NCBI GenBank assembly: GCA_035762425.1 | Contig: DASTOW010000058.1 | Location: 1 to 10,439 of the forward strand | Reading direction: 5' to 3' | Source: AWTP1-13 sp035762425 | GTDB taxonomy: Bacteria > Pseudomonadota > Alphaproteobacteria > Rhizobiales > Hyphomicrobiaceae | DNA length: 10,439 bases | The notes under the pieces: generated by a model | Databases searched by the model: none | The model's input: the letters and a program-made list of their open reading frames with translations, nothing else | What the model was told of the DNA's origin: nothing | Position numbers and translations under genes: made by a program | In this document: piece after piece, positions 1 to 7,306 of the stretch | How positions within the stretch are numbered: position 1 is the stretch's first letter | Layout: every line of letters begins with the position of its first letter

Positions 1-1580
1 TCGACCAGGAACTGCAAACGCTCGCGTATCTCCTTGAGGATGCGCGTGGCGATCTCCGCCTGCGTCTTGGTGAGTTTGGCCGGCAGAGCTGCGAACCAGT
101 CGTTGGCGGCACGGATGGAGAAGTCGGTGACCTGGCCGATGTGCAGGCCATCAATCTTAACGGCCAGCGCCTGCGGCTTGAGGCGGTAGCCGCCGCAGGC
201 ATCGCATGGGTGCGCATCCTGGTAGCGCGACAGCTCCTCGCGCACCCAATCCGAGTCGGTCTCGCGAAAGCGGCGCTCGATGTTGCCGATCACCCCTTCG
301 AACGACTTGCGGTTGGTGTACTTGCGCACTCCGTCCTCGTAGACGAAGTCGACCTCTTCTTCGCCAGTGCCGTACAGGACGGCCTCCTGCACCTTCTTCG
401 GCAGCTTGCTCCATGGCGTCGTCATCGACACCTTGAAGTGCTTGGCGAGCGCCTCCAGCGTCTGCTCGTAGTAGGGCGACGTGCTCCCCGTTTTCGCCCA
501 CGGATAGACCGCGCCCTGCTTCAGGCTTAGCGTGTGGTCCGGCACGACCAAGTCGGCCTCGAAGCGCATCTCGGTGCCGAGGCCATCGCACTTGGGACAG
601 GCGCCGGCCGGTGCGTTGAACGAGAACAGCCTTGGCTCGATTTCCTCGATGGTGAAACCGGACACCGGGCAAGCGAAACGGGCCGAGAACGTGATGCGCT
701 CGTGCGTCTCGTTCTTGTTGCGCAGGATGTCACTGTCGCCGCCCTTGGCCTTCTGCCCCTTGGCGATTGAACCATCCTGCGCCGCGTCGGCGGCGCTGCC
801 CTTGAGCGGCTTGTCGGCGAACTCGGCGATGGCGATGCCGTCGGCCAGCTCCAGGGCGGTCTCGAAGCTGTCGGCGAGACGGGTGGCAACCTCCTTGCGC
901 ACCACAAGGCGGTCCACAACCACATCGATGTCGTGCTTGTATTTCTTGTCGAGCTTGGGCGCTTCGGCGATCTCGTAGAACTGACCGTTGATCTTGACGC
1001 GCTGGAAGCCCTTCTTCTGCAACTCGGCCAGCTCCTTCTTGTACTCGCCCTTGCGGCCGCGCACGATCGGCGCCAGCAGGTAGAGGCGCGTACCTTCGGG
1101 CAGTGTCAGCACCCGGTCGACCATCTGCTGCACCGTCTGGCTCTCGATGGGCAGGCCCGTCGTCGGCGAGTAGGGCACACCGACGCGCGCGAACAGCAGG
1201 CGCAGATAGTCGTAAATCTCGGTGACGGTGCCGACGGTGGAACGGGGGTTCTTGGAGGTGGTCTTCTGCTCGATGGAGATGGCCGGCGACAGCCCATCGA
1301 TGTGGTCGACGTCCGGCTTCTGCATCATCTCCAGGAACTGGCGCGCGTAGGCCGACAAGCTCTCCACGTAGCGCCGCTGCCCCTCGGCGTAGATCGTGTC
1401 GAACGCCAAGCTCGACTTGCCCGAGCCCGATAGCCCCGTGAACACGATCAACGCGTCACGCGGGATCTCGAGGTCGATATTCTTCAGGTTGTGCTCGCGG
1501 GCCCCGCGGACGTGAATGGTGCGGTGGGCCTCGCCCACGCAACCGGCCGCGCGGGGGGCGGGCTTGCCGGCCTTGCTCAT
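1..1580 (-). CDS. uvrA: Excinuclease ABC subunit UvrA, N-terminal part (3' end beyond left edge)
   Basis: UvrA is the DNA-damage sensor of nucleotide excision repair: a cytoplasmic ABC ATPase dimer that loads UvrB onto lesions. The visible 526 residues begin with a short variable leader, then the first nucleotide-binding domain with Walker A GLSGSGKSS at about residues 49-57, followed by the conserved YVESLSAYARQFL and SPAISIEQKTTSKNPRSTVG blocks (about 71-117). The UvrB-binding region follows, then the first zinc module with C303, C328 and C331, and an RFRETDSDWVREEL/CDACGGYRL block with C459 and C462. The position expected for the second zinc cysteine is Ser306 (CPVS). A charged, Gly/Ala/Lys-rich linker at about 257-293 is longer than in E. 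coli UvrA. The ABC signature and second ATPase domain lie outside the window. The ATG start is bounded by an in-frame TAG 15 nt upstream; no strong Shine-Dalgarno sequence is seen. No frameshift is seen in the visible part. Confidence 0.98.
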   Translation of the reverse strand, partial: MSKAGKPAPRAAGCVGEAHRTIHVRGAREHNLKNIDLEIPRDALIVFTGLSGSGKSSLAFDTIYAEGQRRYVESLSAYARQFLEMMQKPDVDHIDGLSPAISIEQKTTSKNPRSTVGTVTEIYDYLRLLFARVGVPYSPTTGLPIESQTVQQMVDRVLTLPEGTRLYLLAPIVRGRKGEYKKELAELQKKGFQRVKINGQFYEIAEAPKLDKKYKHDIDVVVDRLVVRKEVATRLADSFETALELADGIAIAEFADKPLKGSAADAAQDGSIAKGQKAKGGDSDILRNKNETHERITFSARFACPVSGFTIEEIEPRLFSFNAPAGACPKCDGLGTEMRFEADLVVPDHTLSLKQGAVYPWAKTGSTSPYYEQTLEALAKHFKVSMTTPWSKLPKKVQEAVLYGTGEEEVDFVYEDGVRKYTNRKSFEGVIGNIERRFRETDSDWVREELSRYQDAHPCDACGGYRLKPQALAVKIDGLHIGQVTDFSIRAANDWFAALPAKLTKTQAEIATRILKEIRERLQFLV

Positions 1581-1606
1581 GTCGGGACGGGTCTAGCGCA
1601 AAGGGG

Positions 1607-1621
1607 ACGTTGCAGCAACGT
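1607..1621. promoter_or_regulatory. 15-bp perfect palindrome upstream of uvrA
   Basis: ACGTTGC and GCAACGT face each other around a single A, centred about 34 bp upstream of the uvrA ATG. The position would suit an operator or a 5' untranslated-region hairpin, but the stem is short. It does not match the alphaproteobacterial LexA pattern GTTC-N7-GTTC, which I looked for between 1581 and 1792 and did not find. The role is inferred from symmetry and position only. Confidence 0.3.
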
Positions 1622-1683
1622 TCTGGCCACCTTGTGCACGGCAGCTCTGCGGCGGTCGTGTGTCTGCCATGAGCGGGGAAACT

Positions 1684-1697
1684 GCTGCAGCTGCAGC
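1684..1697. repeat. 14-bp palindrome GCTGCAGCTGCAGC
   Basis: This is a perfect self-complementary sequence made of two PstI-like CTGCAG units sharing a GC context, in the gap between uvrA and the DUF6159-like pseudogene. It is low in complexity, and such symmetry arises easily in GC-rich DNA, so no function is assigned. Confidence 0.3.
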
Positions 1698-1792
1698 GCA
1701 TTACATTTGGTAACACTGTTCGCCACCAGCCATTGCTCAAGCGCTGCCGCCACAATTGAGTGCCTGCCGGACGCGATTGTTCGGAGCTGATG

Positions 1793-2709
1793 ATGTTTGC
1801 ACGCATCCGTCGTGGCTGGCGCATCGCCAAGGCCAGTTGGGCGGCGCGCAGCTGCACCCCAAGCTGCTCATCTTCCCGCTCATTTCAGGACGCTGATGGC
1901 CCTCATTGGAGCGATCGGCGTGTCCATGTACTTGGGGCGCTCGCACCTGGCGCCCCTGATGGTATTCCTCAAAAAGGACAACCCGCACCACCCGCTCGTC
2001 TATGCGGTGGCGTTTGTGTTCTATTGCGTGTGCTCCTGCATCGTGATCTTTTTCAATGCGGCACTGGTGTGCTGCTCCATGCAGGCGTTCGCAGGATGCA
2101 GGCGTTCGCAGGCAAGGAGCCGTCTCTGGGCGCCGAAATGTCCACCGCAGCCGGCAGGTTGCCGCAGATCCTCGGCTGGACCCTGGTAGCGGCGACCGTA
2201 GGCGTGCTGCTCAACGTCCTTCAGAATACGCTGCGCCACAGGCTGGGCTTGCTCGGTGCCATGCTTGGCGGATTTATCGGGTTCGGCTGGACCTTGGCGG
2301 CCTTCTTCGTGGTGCCGGTGGTCGTGGTCGACGGCCTAGGACCGATTGCGGCCGTGAAGCGGTCGGCCGAGATCCTAAACGCACCTGGGGCGAATCGCTC
2401 GGCGGTGGGGGTGGCCTCGGCATCATTGCCTTTGCCACATCGTTGCCGGCCGTTCTTGTGCTCGCCCTAGCGGGGCTTTCCGGAGCCAGCACCGCAGCCG
2501 TGACGGCCATCGTCTTGGCCGTACTCTATCTGATCGCCGTGTCCATCGTGTTTGCCACTCTTGGAGCGATCTTCCGCACCGGCGCCTACATCTATGCCAC
2601 CACCGGCAAGGCCCCGTCCGTTCTCGATGCGCACCTGCTGCAGGCAAGCTTCCGCAAGACGCACGGATCTTTCGCGACGGCCACCTCGACGCCCAGGCGA
2701 GGCCCTTGA
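1793..2709 (+). pseudogene. DUF6159-like integral membrane protein, frameshifted pseudogene
   Basis: A continuous membrane-protein sequence appears only if the reading frame is switched four times. Segment 1 (from 1793) reads MFARIRRGWRIAKASW. Segment 2 (about 1849-1890) reads QLHPKLLIFPLISG. Segment 3 (1890-2095) reads TLMALIGAIGVSMYLG and ends MQAFAG. Segment 4 (2096 to about 2375) runs from MQAFAGKEPSLG through LPQILGWTLVAATVGVLL to GPIAAVKRSAEIL. Segment 5 (about 2378-2709) reads KRTWGESLGGGGGLGIIAF through FRTGAYIYATTGKAPSVLD to the stop. The order (Trp-rich N-terminus with FPLIS, several hydrophobic helices, KRS..IL.TWGES, YATTG near the end) matches what I recall of DUF6159, a family of unknown function. 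Three switches fit single-base losses and the other a 17-bp duplication. No stop codons occur within the segments themselves, which suggests recent decay. The family name is from memory; the broken frame is directly visible. Confidence 0.75.
2079..2112 (+). repeat. Perfect 17-bp tandem duplication inside the pseudogene
   Basis: ATGCAGGCGTTCGCAGG occurs at 2079-2095 and is repeated at once at 2096-2112. Both copies encode MQAFAG, in two different frames. Because 17 is not a multiple of three, the duplication shifts the frame; removing one copy joins segments 3 and 4 of the DUF6159-like gene in a single frame. It looks like a replication-slippage event. Confidence 0.97.
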
Positions 2710-2946
2710 GAGGATTGGCTGTTTTGCGGGTTGCAGCAAAGCGACCGCGGCGCGGCTTACCCCACCCCTGCCCTCTCGCTGTGCAGCATTTTCCTCATCA
2801 CGGCTCAATTCCGCCGCACCTTCCCGCGCGCAGTTATTTGTGGATTGTCAATATCTTACGGACGATTGCCCAGCCTGGGGGAACCTTGGACTTGGGCGCG
2901 TGGTTTTCATGCCGAGCAGTCGCAAACAATCGCGAAGGTGAAAGGC

Positions 2947-3741
2947 ATGAACGTCATACTGCCCTGGCAGGAGTTCGCAGCGCCGAGCCCGCAGCGGGAT
3001 GGCAATGGCCAGTTCGTGGACTCCGTCCTGATCCGCAAGCTGCGCAATTTTGGTCCGCTTTCGGAAGCGGAAAAGCAAATCCTGAGCGACCTGGTGGTCG
3101 ACACGCAGTTCGTGCCGGCGCGCGAGGACATCGTACACGAGGGTGATCTGCCCACGCATTCCTGCGTGCTGCTGGAGGGCCTTGCCTGTCGCTACAAAAT
3201 GACCTCGGACGGACAGCGGCAAATCCTGTCGTTCCAGTTCCCAGGCGACATCTCGGACCTCTACAGCTTCGTCCTGAAGGTGATGGATCACAGCATCGGT
3301 GCGCTGACCGACTGCGAGCTCGGCATCATCCCGCATGCCAAGCTGCAGGACATCACCGCCAACCATCCGCATCTCACGCGCCTGCTGTGGCGGGACACGC
3401 TGGCGGACAGCTCCAAGTTCCGCGAATGGATGGTCGGTATCGGCCGGCGCTCCGCGCGTGCCCGCGTCGCGCATCTGTTGTGCGAGTTGCTGATCCGCTG
3501 CAAGGCGATCGGGCTGTGTGAGGGCTATACCTACGAATTGCCCGTAACCCAGTCGGACCTTGCCGACTGCCTCGGCATGTCGCTCGTGCACATCAACCGC
3601 ATACTGCAGGGCCTGCGGGCGGACGGCCTGATCACGCTGGCCAATGGCACGCTGACCATCCAGGACTGGCAGCGGTTGAGCGAGGTGGCAGGCTTCGACG
3701 CCTCATACCTGCACTTCGGCAACCGCCACCTGTTCGCGTAA
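2947..3741 (+). CDS. Crp/Fnr-family transcriptional regulator
   Basis: The product is a predicted cytoplasmic DNA-binding regulator of 264 residues. A cyclic-nucleotide-binding-type beta-barrel spans about residues 30-145 (VPAREDIVHEGD at 56-67, then FPGDISDLY at 98-106). A dimerisation helix follows (about 145-170), then a winged helix-turn-helix at about 170-240, with LPVTQSDLADCLGMSLVHIN (198-217) and RILQGLRADGLI as the recognition region. The barrel lacks the Arg-Ser pair that contacts cAMP in Crp, and there is no N-terminal cysteine cluster as in Fnr, so the effector is unknown. The frame is open further upstream, but I chose the ATG at 2947 because a GAAGG sits 8 nt before it and the upstream translation resembles nothing. 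It is convergent with the next gene, only 8 nt apart. Similar regulators are often present in many copies in Hyphomicrobiales. Confidence 0.92.
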   Translation: MNVILPWQEFAAPSPQRDGNGQFVDSVLIRKLRNFGPLSEAEKQILSDLVVDTQFVPAREDIVHEGDLPTHSCVLLEGLACRYKMTSDGQRQILSFQFPGDISDLYSFVLKVMDHSIGALTDCELGIIPHAKLQDITANHPHLTRLLWRDTLADSSKFREWMVGIGRRSARARVAHLLCELLIRCKAIGLCEGYTYELPVTQSDLADCLGMSLVHINRILQGLRADGLITLANGTLTIQDWQRLSEVAGFDASYLHFGNRHLFA

Positions 3742-3749
3742 GGCCGATG

Positions 3750-4106
3750 TCACGTGTTGTCGGTGGTGGCGACGAATTCGTCATCTTCCTGCGCGCGTCG
3801 CTCGAAGGAGAGGAAGTCGTAGTAGCCGCAGCGGCCGCCGGGATAGCTGCGGCACACGGACGGGCGTGCCGTGTAGATGGTGCAGCAGCGCTTGTCGGTG
3901 TCGAAGAAGGTGCAGATGCGGCCGAAATGCTGGTCGGCCTTGCGCCGGATCGAATACTTGCGGCCGTGCCGTTCGACCGTAAACTTAGCCTTCGCCTGCT
4001 CGAAGGTCAGGTCGAAATGCTTGGCCAGCCGCTCCACGTCCCGCTTATCGAGGGCGATCAGCGGGTAGGAGCAGCAGTAACCGGGACACTTCTTGCAGTT
4101 ATACAT
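3750..4106 (-). CDS. YkgJ-type CxxCxxxCC cysteine-cluster protein
   Basis: This is a small soluble protein of 118 residues opening with MYNCKKCPGYCC, that is C4-x2-C7-x3-C11-C12. Further cysteines are at 65, 74, 75, 85 and 93, the last ones in RPSVCRSYPGGRCGYYDF. That pattern is the signature of the putative zinc- or iron-binding YkgJ/CxxCxxxCC family, whose molecular function is not established. The length is normal for the short members. The ATG start lies directly before the cysteine motif, and no strong Shine-Dalgarno sequence is visible. It is transcribed towards the Crp/Fnr gene and separated by 371 bp from the next gene on its own strand, so it is probably expressed from its own promoter. 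Confidence 0.9.
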   Translation of the reverse strand: MYNCKKCPGYCCSYPLIALDKRDVERLAKHFDLTFEQAKAKFTVERHGRKYSIRRKADQHFGRICTFFDTDKRCCTIYTARPSVCRSYPGGRCGYYDFLSFERRAQEDDEFVATTDNT

Positions 4107-4477
4107 TGCTCGCGATCATCGCATCGGCCTTCCGATAGCACGGATTCGCGGGTTGTACAGCGGAAGGGCATGTCGCGCATCAAGTCTTCGGCCCCGCCAA
4201 CCATGGCTGCATGCCATGCTTCGCGGTGGGCGACGAGATTGCATGCCGCTCGACAGCCGTGCGCAACCGCGACTTGCACCTGGAACACAGAAAGCCCGAC
4301 ACCCAGGCCAACACCCTTGCGGCGGCCGCGCAGGCTTTACCCATCACATAGGGTCGGTCGCCAAGCTGGTCGGCGAACAACGTTAATCGCCCGCGGCAAG
4401 GCGGGTGAGCTCGTCGCGGCCATGCATCATCATCGAACCACCTCACCGCACCAGGCCCGGCGTTACCAGATAACAGC
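4107..4477. other. 371-bp stretch without a supportable gene
   Basis: This lies between the start of the YkgJ-like gene and the 3' end of the SGNH hydrolase gene. Short open frames occur on both strands, but none resembles a known protein, has a convincing ribosome binding site, or follows the codon style of the neighbours. No tRNA or rRNA fold was recognised. It should contain the promoter of the YkgJ-like gene, although I could not pick out -35 and -10 boxes. Its right end holds a short inverted repeat around the SGNH stop codon. Confidence 0.5.
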
Positions 4478-4486
4478 TCAGTTATC
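4469..4486 (-). terminator. Short inverted repeat across the SGNH hydrolase stop codon
   Basis: GATAAC at 4469-4474 and GTTATC at 4481-4486 are perfect complements separated by 6 nt that include the TGA stop. It could form a small hairpin at the end of the operon transcript. The stem is only six mostly A/T pairs and no T-run follows on the minus strand, so it is a weak candidate for an intrinsic terminator. Confidence 0.2.
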
Positions 4487-6415
4487 GGCGGACTGAAGGA
4501 TCGACAGCGCCTCGTTCTTTGCCGCGCGGCGCCGGCCCTCGTATTTGACGATTACTTTGCGCGCCTGCTCGACCACCGCGTCGGCGATGGCGGCCTGGCC
4601 TTCCGCGGTCGGGTGGAACGCACCGGAGTAGATGCTGGCCAACAGCAGCTGCACCCAGGAGAAGGTCTGGGTCTTCAACACGTTCTGCAGCAGCGACTGC
4701 GAGACGTGGAAGTGGCCGGCCATGAAGGCATCATTGGGCGTGCGGAACCAGCGCTGCCGCGGGGCGTAGGCACGCCACTCAGATGGATTGAACGGCCTCC
4801 ATTCCCCGTCGACCTTGCGCGGCAGCCGCGTCTCATCGGCCAAGCTCCACGGCGCATCGGTGAAGCTCGCGCAGATGCCGCGGCCGAGGAAGGCTTTGCG
4901 GTGCGCGTTGACGAAGGTCCAGCTGTACTGGCGCGCACTGTCGCGCATGACGTCATTGAGACGCTCGGCCAGCACCCCGCCCTCACGTACCTTAGCCTCG
5001 CTCAGTGCAAAATCACGCAGCACGTCCATGCCTTCGCGGCCGTCCGGACAAACCGACTTGCCGTCGCCCATCATGGCCATCGGCGGATAGCCGACGAGCA
5101 CGATACGGTCCGACTCGGGCCACGGCACGTGCAGGATGTTGTGCAGCGCGCGATTGACCGATTTGATGCGGTCTTCCAGATCGTCGAGCAAGCTGCTCGC
5201 CTCAGCAAAACCGTGCACCTGGCCGAACCAACCGCTCAGACTGCGCAGCATGGACGTATCGGACAGCACGGCGTTGGCGACCAGCCGGGAAAATCCGACG
5301 TCGTTGCCGCCCACCGACAGGAAGACCAGATCGATCTTGCGGGCCCGGTCGCCGTCGCACTTCTTGAGCACCAGGCCGCCCTGCAGGTCAGGCACCTTGC
5401 CGTTGATGTGGTAGGCCTCCGGCAGATCGTAGTCGGGCGCGGAGCGGCCCGCGCACTGCGCTTCCGCCAGGGCGGAAATCTGCGACAGCGCCGGTGGGTT
5501 CGGCACCCACTCGTGGCCCTTGTAACGCAGGAACAGGCCGAACACGGTCTCCGCGCCCGAGCAGGCCACGCCAACGTAGGTGACGGCGCGGTGCGGATCC
5601 TCGATGGCGAGCTGCAGCGCGGCCCGCAGCTGATGCGAATAAAGAGAACGATGGCAGGCCTGGTCCTGCCAGCGCGCGTTCTCCTCAATGAATTGCTTGT
5701 CGCCGATCGCCCGCCAATCGCCAATGCGAGCGGGGTACCCCGTCAGGGTGGCGTCGTAGTCGGCCGCGCGATCCGTCGAGAAGCGCACCGGCACATCGGG
5801 GTTGCCTTCACCGGAGGCAAAGCTGTCGCCCATACCGACGATGAACAGGTCGCTGATCTGCACAAGGATCTCGGCGATCTGCCGACCGCCGATCTCGACC
5901 GACACCCAGGCACCGTCCGGATAGGAAATCTCAAGTTGCAGAGGCGTGTCACAGGGCAGCGTAACGGGCTGGTTGCGCTTGCCCCGACCGGTGGGCTTGG
6001 CATGCCAAGTGCAATCGACGGTCTGTGCGTCGTCCAACCCCTCCATGTGCGCGATGATGGTATGGCTCTTGGGGTTCAGGTAGTCGGTCCGTTCGCGACA
6101 ACCGTACTTGTTGCGCTCGCGGTCCCAGCAGGTCTTCGCGAACATGGTCGCGCTCCACCCGTCGGCGTGCCGCTCCGACAAAAGGCGCTCGGCGGCCAGC
6201 ACCGGGCTCTTGCGCTCGGCGTCGGTAAGGCTCACCCAGGTAGCGCGATGCACTTCGGTGTCAGCCGGATCGAGGAAGAAGCGGAACGAATTTTCGACCT
6301 TCCAGTTGATGCGCGGCTCGGCCTGCGCCGCCGCACCGCACAACACCAGCAGCACGAGTGCCGCCGCGACGCGATGAGCGCCACCGATGCACCTCAGCCT
6401 CTTGCCTGCGGACAC
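4478..6415 (-). CDS. Large exported SGNH/GDSL-family hydrolase
   Basis: This is a predicted secreted or periplasmic esterase/lipase-type enzyme; the substrate is unknown. From a GTG start at 6415 it has 645 residues with a good signal peptide: basic n-region SAGKRLRCIGGAHR, hydrophobic VAAALVLLVL, and a likely cut after AQA at about 31. A roughly 160-residue N-terminal region precedes block I MGDSFASGEGNPD with the nucleophile Ser at about 198. ACSGAET (about 284-290) fits the block II glycine, SVGGNDVGF with Asn at about 371 is block III, and GAFHPTAEG with His at about 601 is block V. The usual Asp three residues before that His is Gly, as in SGNH enzymes that work with a Ser-His dyad. The frame can be extended to a TTG at 6475 overlapping the upstream gene, but that leaves a long polar leader before the signal peptide and no ribosome binding site. 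It is last in the sec gene run, about 41 nt after its neighbour. Confidence 0.85.
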   Translation of the reverse strand: MSAGKRLRCIGGAHRVAAALVLLVLCGAAAQAEPRINWKVENSFRFFLDPADTEVHRATWVSLTDAERKSPVLAAERLLSERHADGWSATMFAKTCWDRERNKYGCRERTDYLNPKSHTIIAHMEGLDDAQTVDCTWHAKPTGRGKRNQPVTLPCDTPLQLEISYPDGAWVSVEIGGRQIAEILVQISDLFIVGMGDSFASGEGNPDVPVRFSTDRAADYDATLTGYPARIGDWRAIGDKQFIEENARWQDQACHRSLYSHQLRAALQLAIEDPHRAVTYVGVACSGAETVFGLFLRYKGHEWVPNPPALSQISALAEAQCAGRSAPDYDLPEAYHINGKVPDLQGGLVLKKCDGDRARKIDLVFLSVGGNDVGFSRLVANAVLSDTSMLRSLSGWFGQVHGFAEASSLLDDLEDRIKSVNRALHNILHVPWPESDRIVLVGYPPMAMMGDGKSVCPDGREGMDVLRDFALSEAKVREGGVLAERLNDVMRDSARQYSWTFVNAHRKAFLGRGICASFTDAPWSLADETRLPRKVDGEWRPFNPSEWRAYAPRQRWFRTPNDAFMAGHFHVSQSLLQNVLKTQTFSWVQLLLASIYSGAFHPTAEGQAAIADAVVEQARKVIVKYEGRRRAAKNEALSILQSADN

Positions 6416-6456
6416 CTGCGTCAGCCCCGTCGTTCGCCACCACTCCAGCGTACGGT

Positions 6457-7305
6457 TTACATGCGACCCAGCCAATGCGCGCGGGCAATGGCCCAGATGC
6501 GCCGTATAGGCGCGACCTCGGCAATCTCCCGCAACGAGTCGCGCCCAGGTCGGTCGAGCGCCCGCAAATACGGGTGGACCAAGGCCAAAGGAAGGAAAGC
6601 CACGGACAACGGCCGCGGCAAATTTGCCACATGTTGCCGCGCTGCCTCGAAATTGAGCAGGATCTCGGCGTGCAGGTCCCGCATCAAAGCAGCAATCCTG
6701 GCCGGGTCCGTCTCGCTCAGGAGATCGGCCATGCCGGCCTGCTGCAGGCGCTCGCGGGGCAGCGGCAAACGCCCGAGGGCCAGCATGTGCGGCAGTGCAA
6801 GCAGCAGGCGCACCAGCCCATAGGCGCGTCCTGCTGATTTGCTCGCGGCTTGCAGCTCGAACGTAGCCGGGCCGCCCAGCACCTGCACGGCAAGCTCGAA
6901 CTGGGCGCCTTCGCCGGCGACGAGATAGGATTCGAGGGCAGCTTGGGTCGGGAAGGGTTCGGCCTCGAGGTCGCGGCCATGCTCATCGATCATGCCAAGC
7001 AGCAGTGGAGCCGGCAGATGGTGCCGCGCGACTGCCCCGCGCAGGGCGTCGGCAATCGGGCTGCCCGTGAGCATGCCTGCACCGGCCGGTTGCAGCGCGT
7101 CGCGCCACCACTGCAGTCGGATTTCGCCCATCATCGGCTCGCGGGTCACCAGTTGGCCGACGCGGCCGAGCTCGGCAGAGAACGCCGCCAGCGCCAGCAG
7201 GCCGTCGCGAGCACTGGGCGGGGCCAGGAGCGCCGCGAGGTAGCGGTCGGGCTCTCCGGCCTTGGCCGACGCGGCCACAGTCGCGCCTGGGCTGGCCCCG
7301 TTCAC
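6457..7305 (-). CDS. Squalene/phytoene synthase family protein, NDUFAF6-like
   Basis: The product is an all-helical protein of 282 residues with the trans-isoprenyl diphosphate synthase fold. Visible family marks are PMMGEIRLQWWRDAL (about 57-71), a LESYLVAGEG region (about 124-133) and SAGRAYGLVRLLLALPHML (about 157-175). The two Asp-rich motifs that bind magnesium-diphosphate in true squalene and phytoene synthases are absent: the first site reads FSAELGRVGQLV and the second LLALPHM in place of an NILRD-like sequence. This favours the NDUFAF6-like branch, whose mitochondrial member helps assemble respiratory complex I, over a carotenoid or hopanoid enzyme. No signal peptide or membrane helix is evident. 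The GTG start lies 1 nt after the upstream stop, suggesting translational coupling. The complex I role is inferred from family and neighbours. Confidence 0.85.
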   Translation of the reverse strand: MNGASPGATVAASAKAGEPDRYLAALLAPPSARDGLLALAAFSAELGRVGQLVTREPMMGEIRLQWWRDALQPAGAGMLTGSPIADALRGAVARHHLPAPLLLGMIDEHGRDLEAEPFPTQAALESYLVAGEGAQFELAVQVLGGPATFELQAASKSAGRAYGLVRLLLALPHMLALGRLPLPRERLQQAGMADLLSETDPARIAALMRDLHAEILLNFEAARQHVANLPRPLSVAFLPLALVHPYLRALDRPGRDSLREIAEVAPIRRIWAIARAHWLGRM

Positions 7306-7306
7306 G

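Noticed and set aside
933..1433. Plus-strand open frame opposite uvrA
   Set aside because: The minus strand encodes highly conserved UvrA sequence here; the plus frame is its complement shadow.
1581..1792. LexA/SOS box upstream of uvrA
   Set aside because: GTTC occurs at about 1620, 1718 and 1779, but none is followed after 7 nt by a second GTTC.
2731..2946. N-terminal extension of the Crp/Fnr gene to an upstream start
   Set aside because: The frame is open, but the extra 72 residues resemble nothing in the family, and a good ribosome binding site precedes the ATG at 2947.
3742..3749. Bidirectional terminator between the convergent Crp/Fnr and YkgJ-like genes
   Set aside because: Only 8 nt separate the stop codons, and I saw no hairpin with a T-run at the junction.
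4180..4446. Possible small minus-strand gene of 88 codons in the 371-bp gap
   Set aside because: It has no ribosome binding site, no recognisable motif and irregular composition, and competing open frames of similar quality overlap it on both strands.
4613..6823. A 736-codon open frame on the plus strand
   Set aside because: It lies antisense to the SGNH hydrolase and the NDUFAF6-like gene, both of which have clear family motifs. Its translation shows no domain and is rich in Arg, Ala, His and Gly, as expected of a shadow frame in GC-rich DNA.
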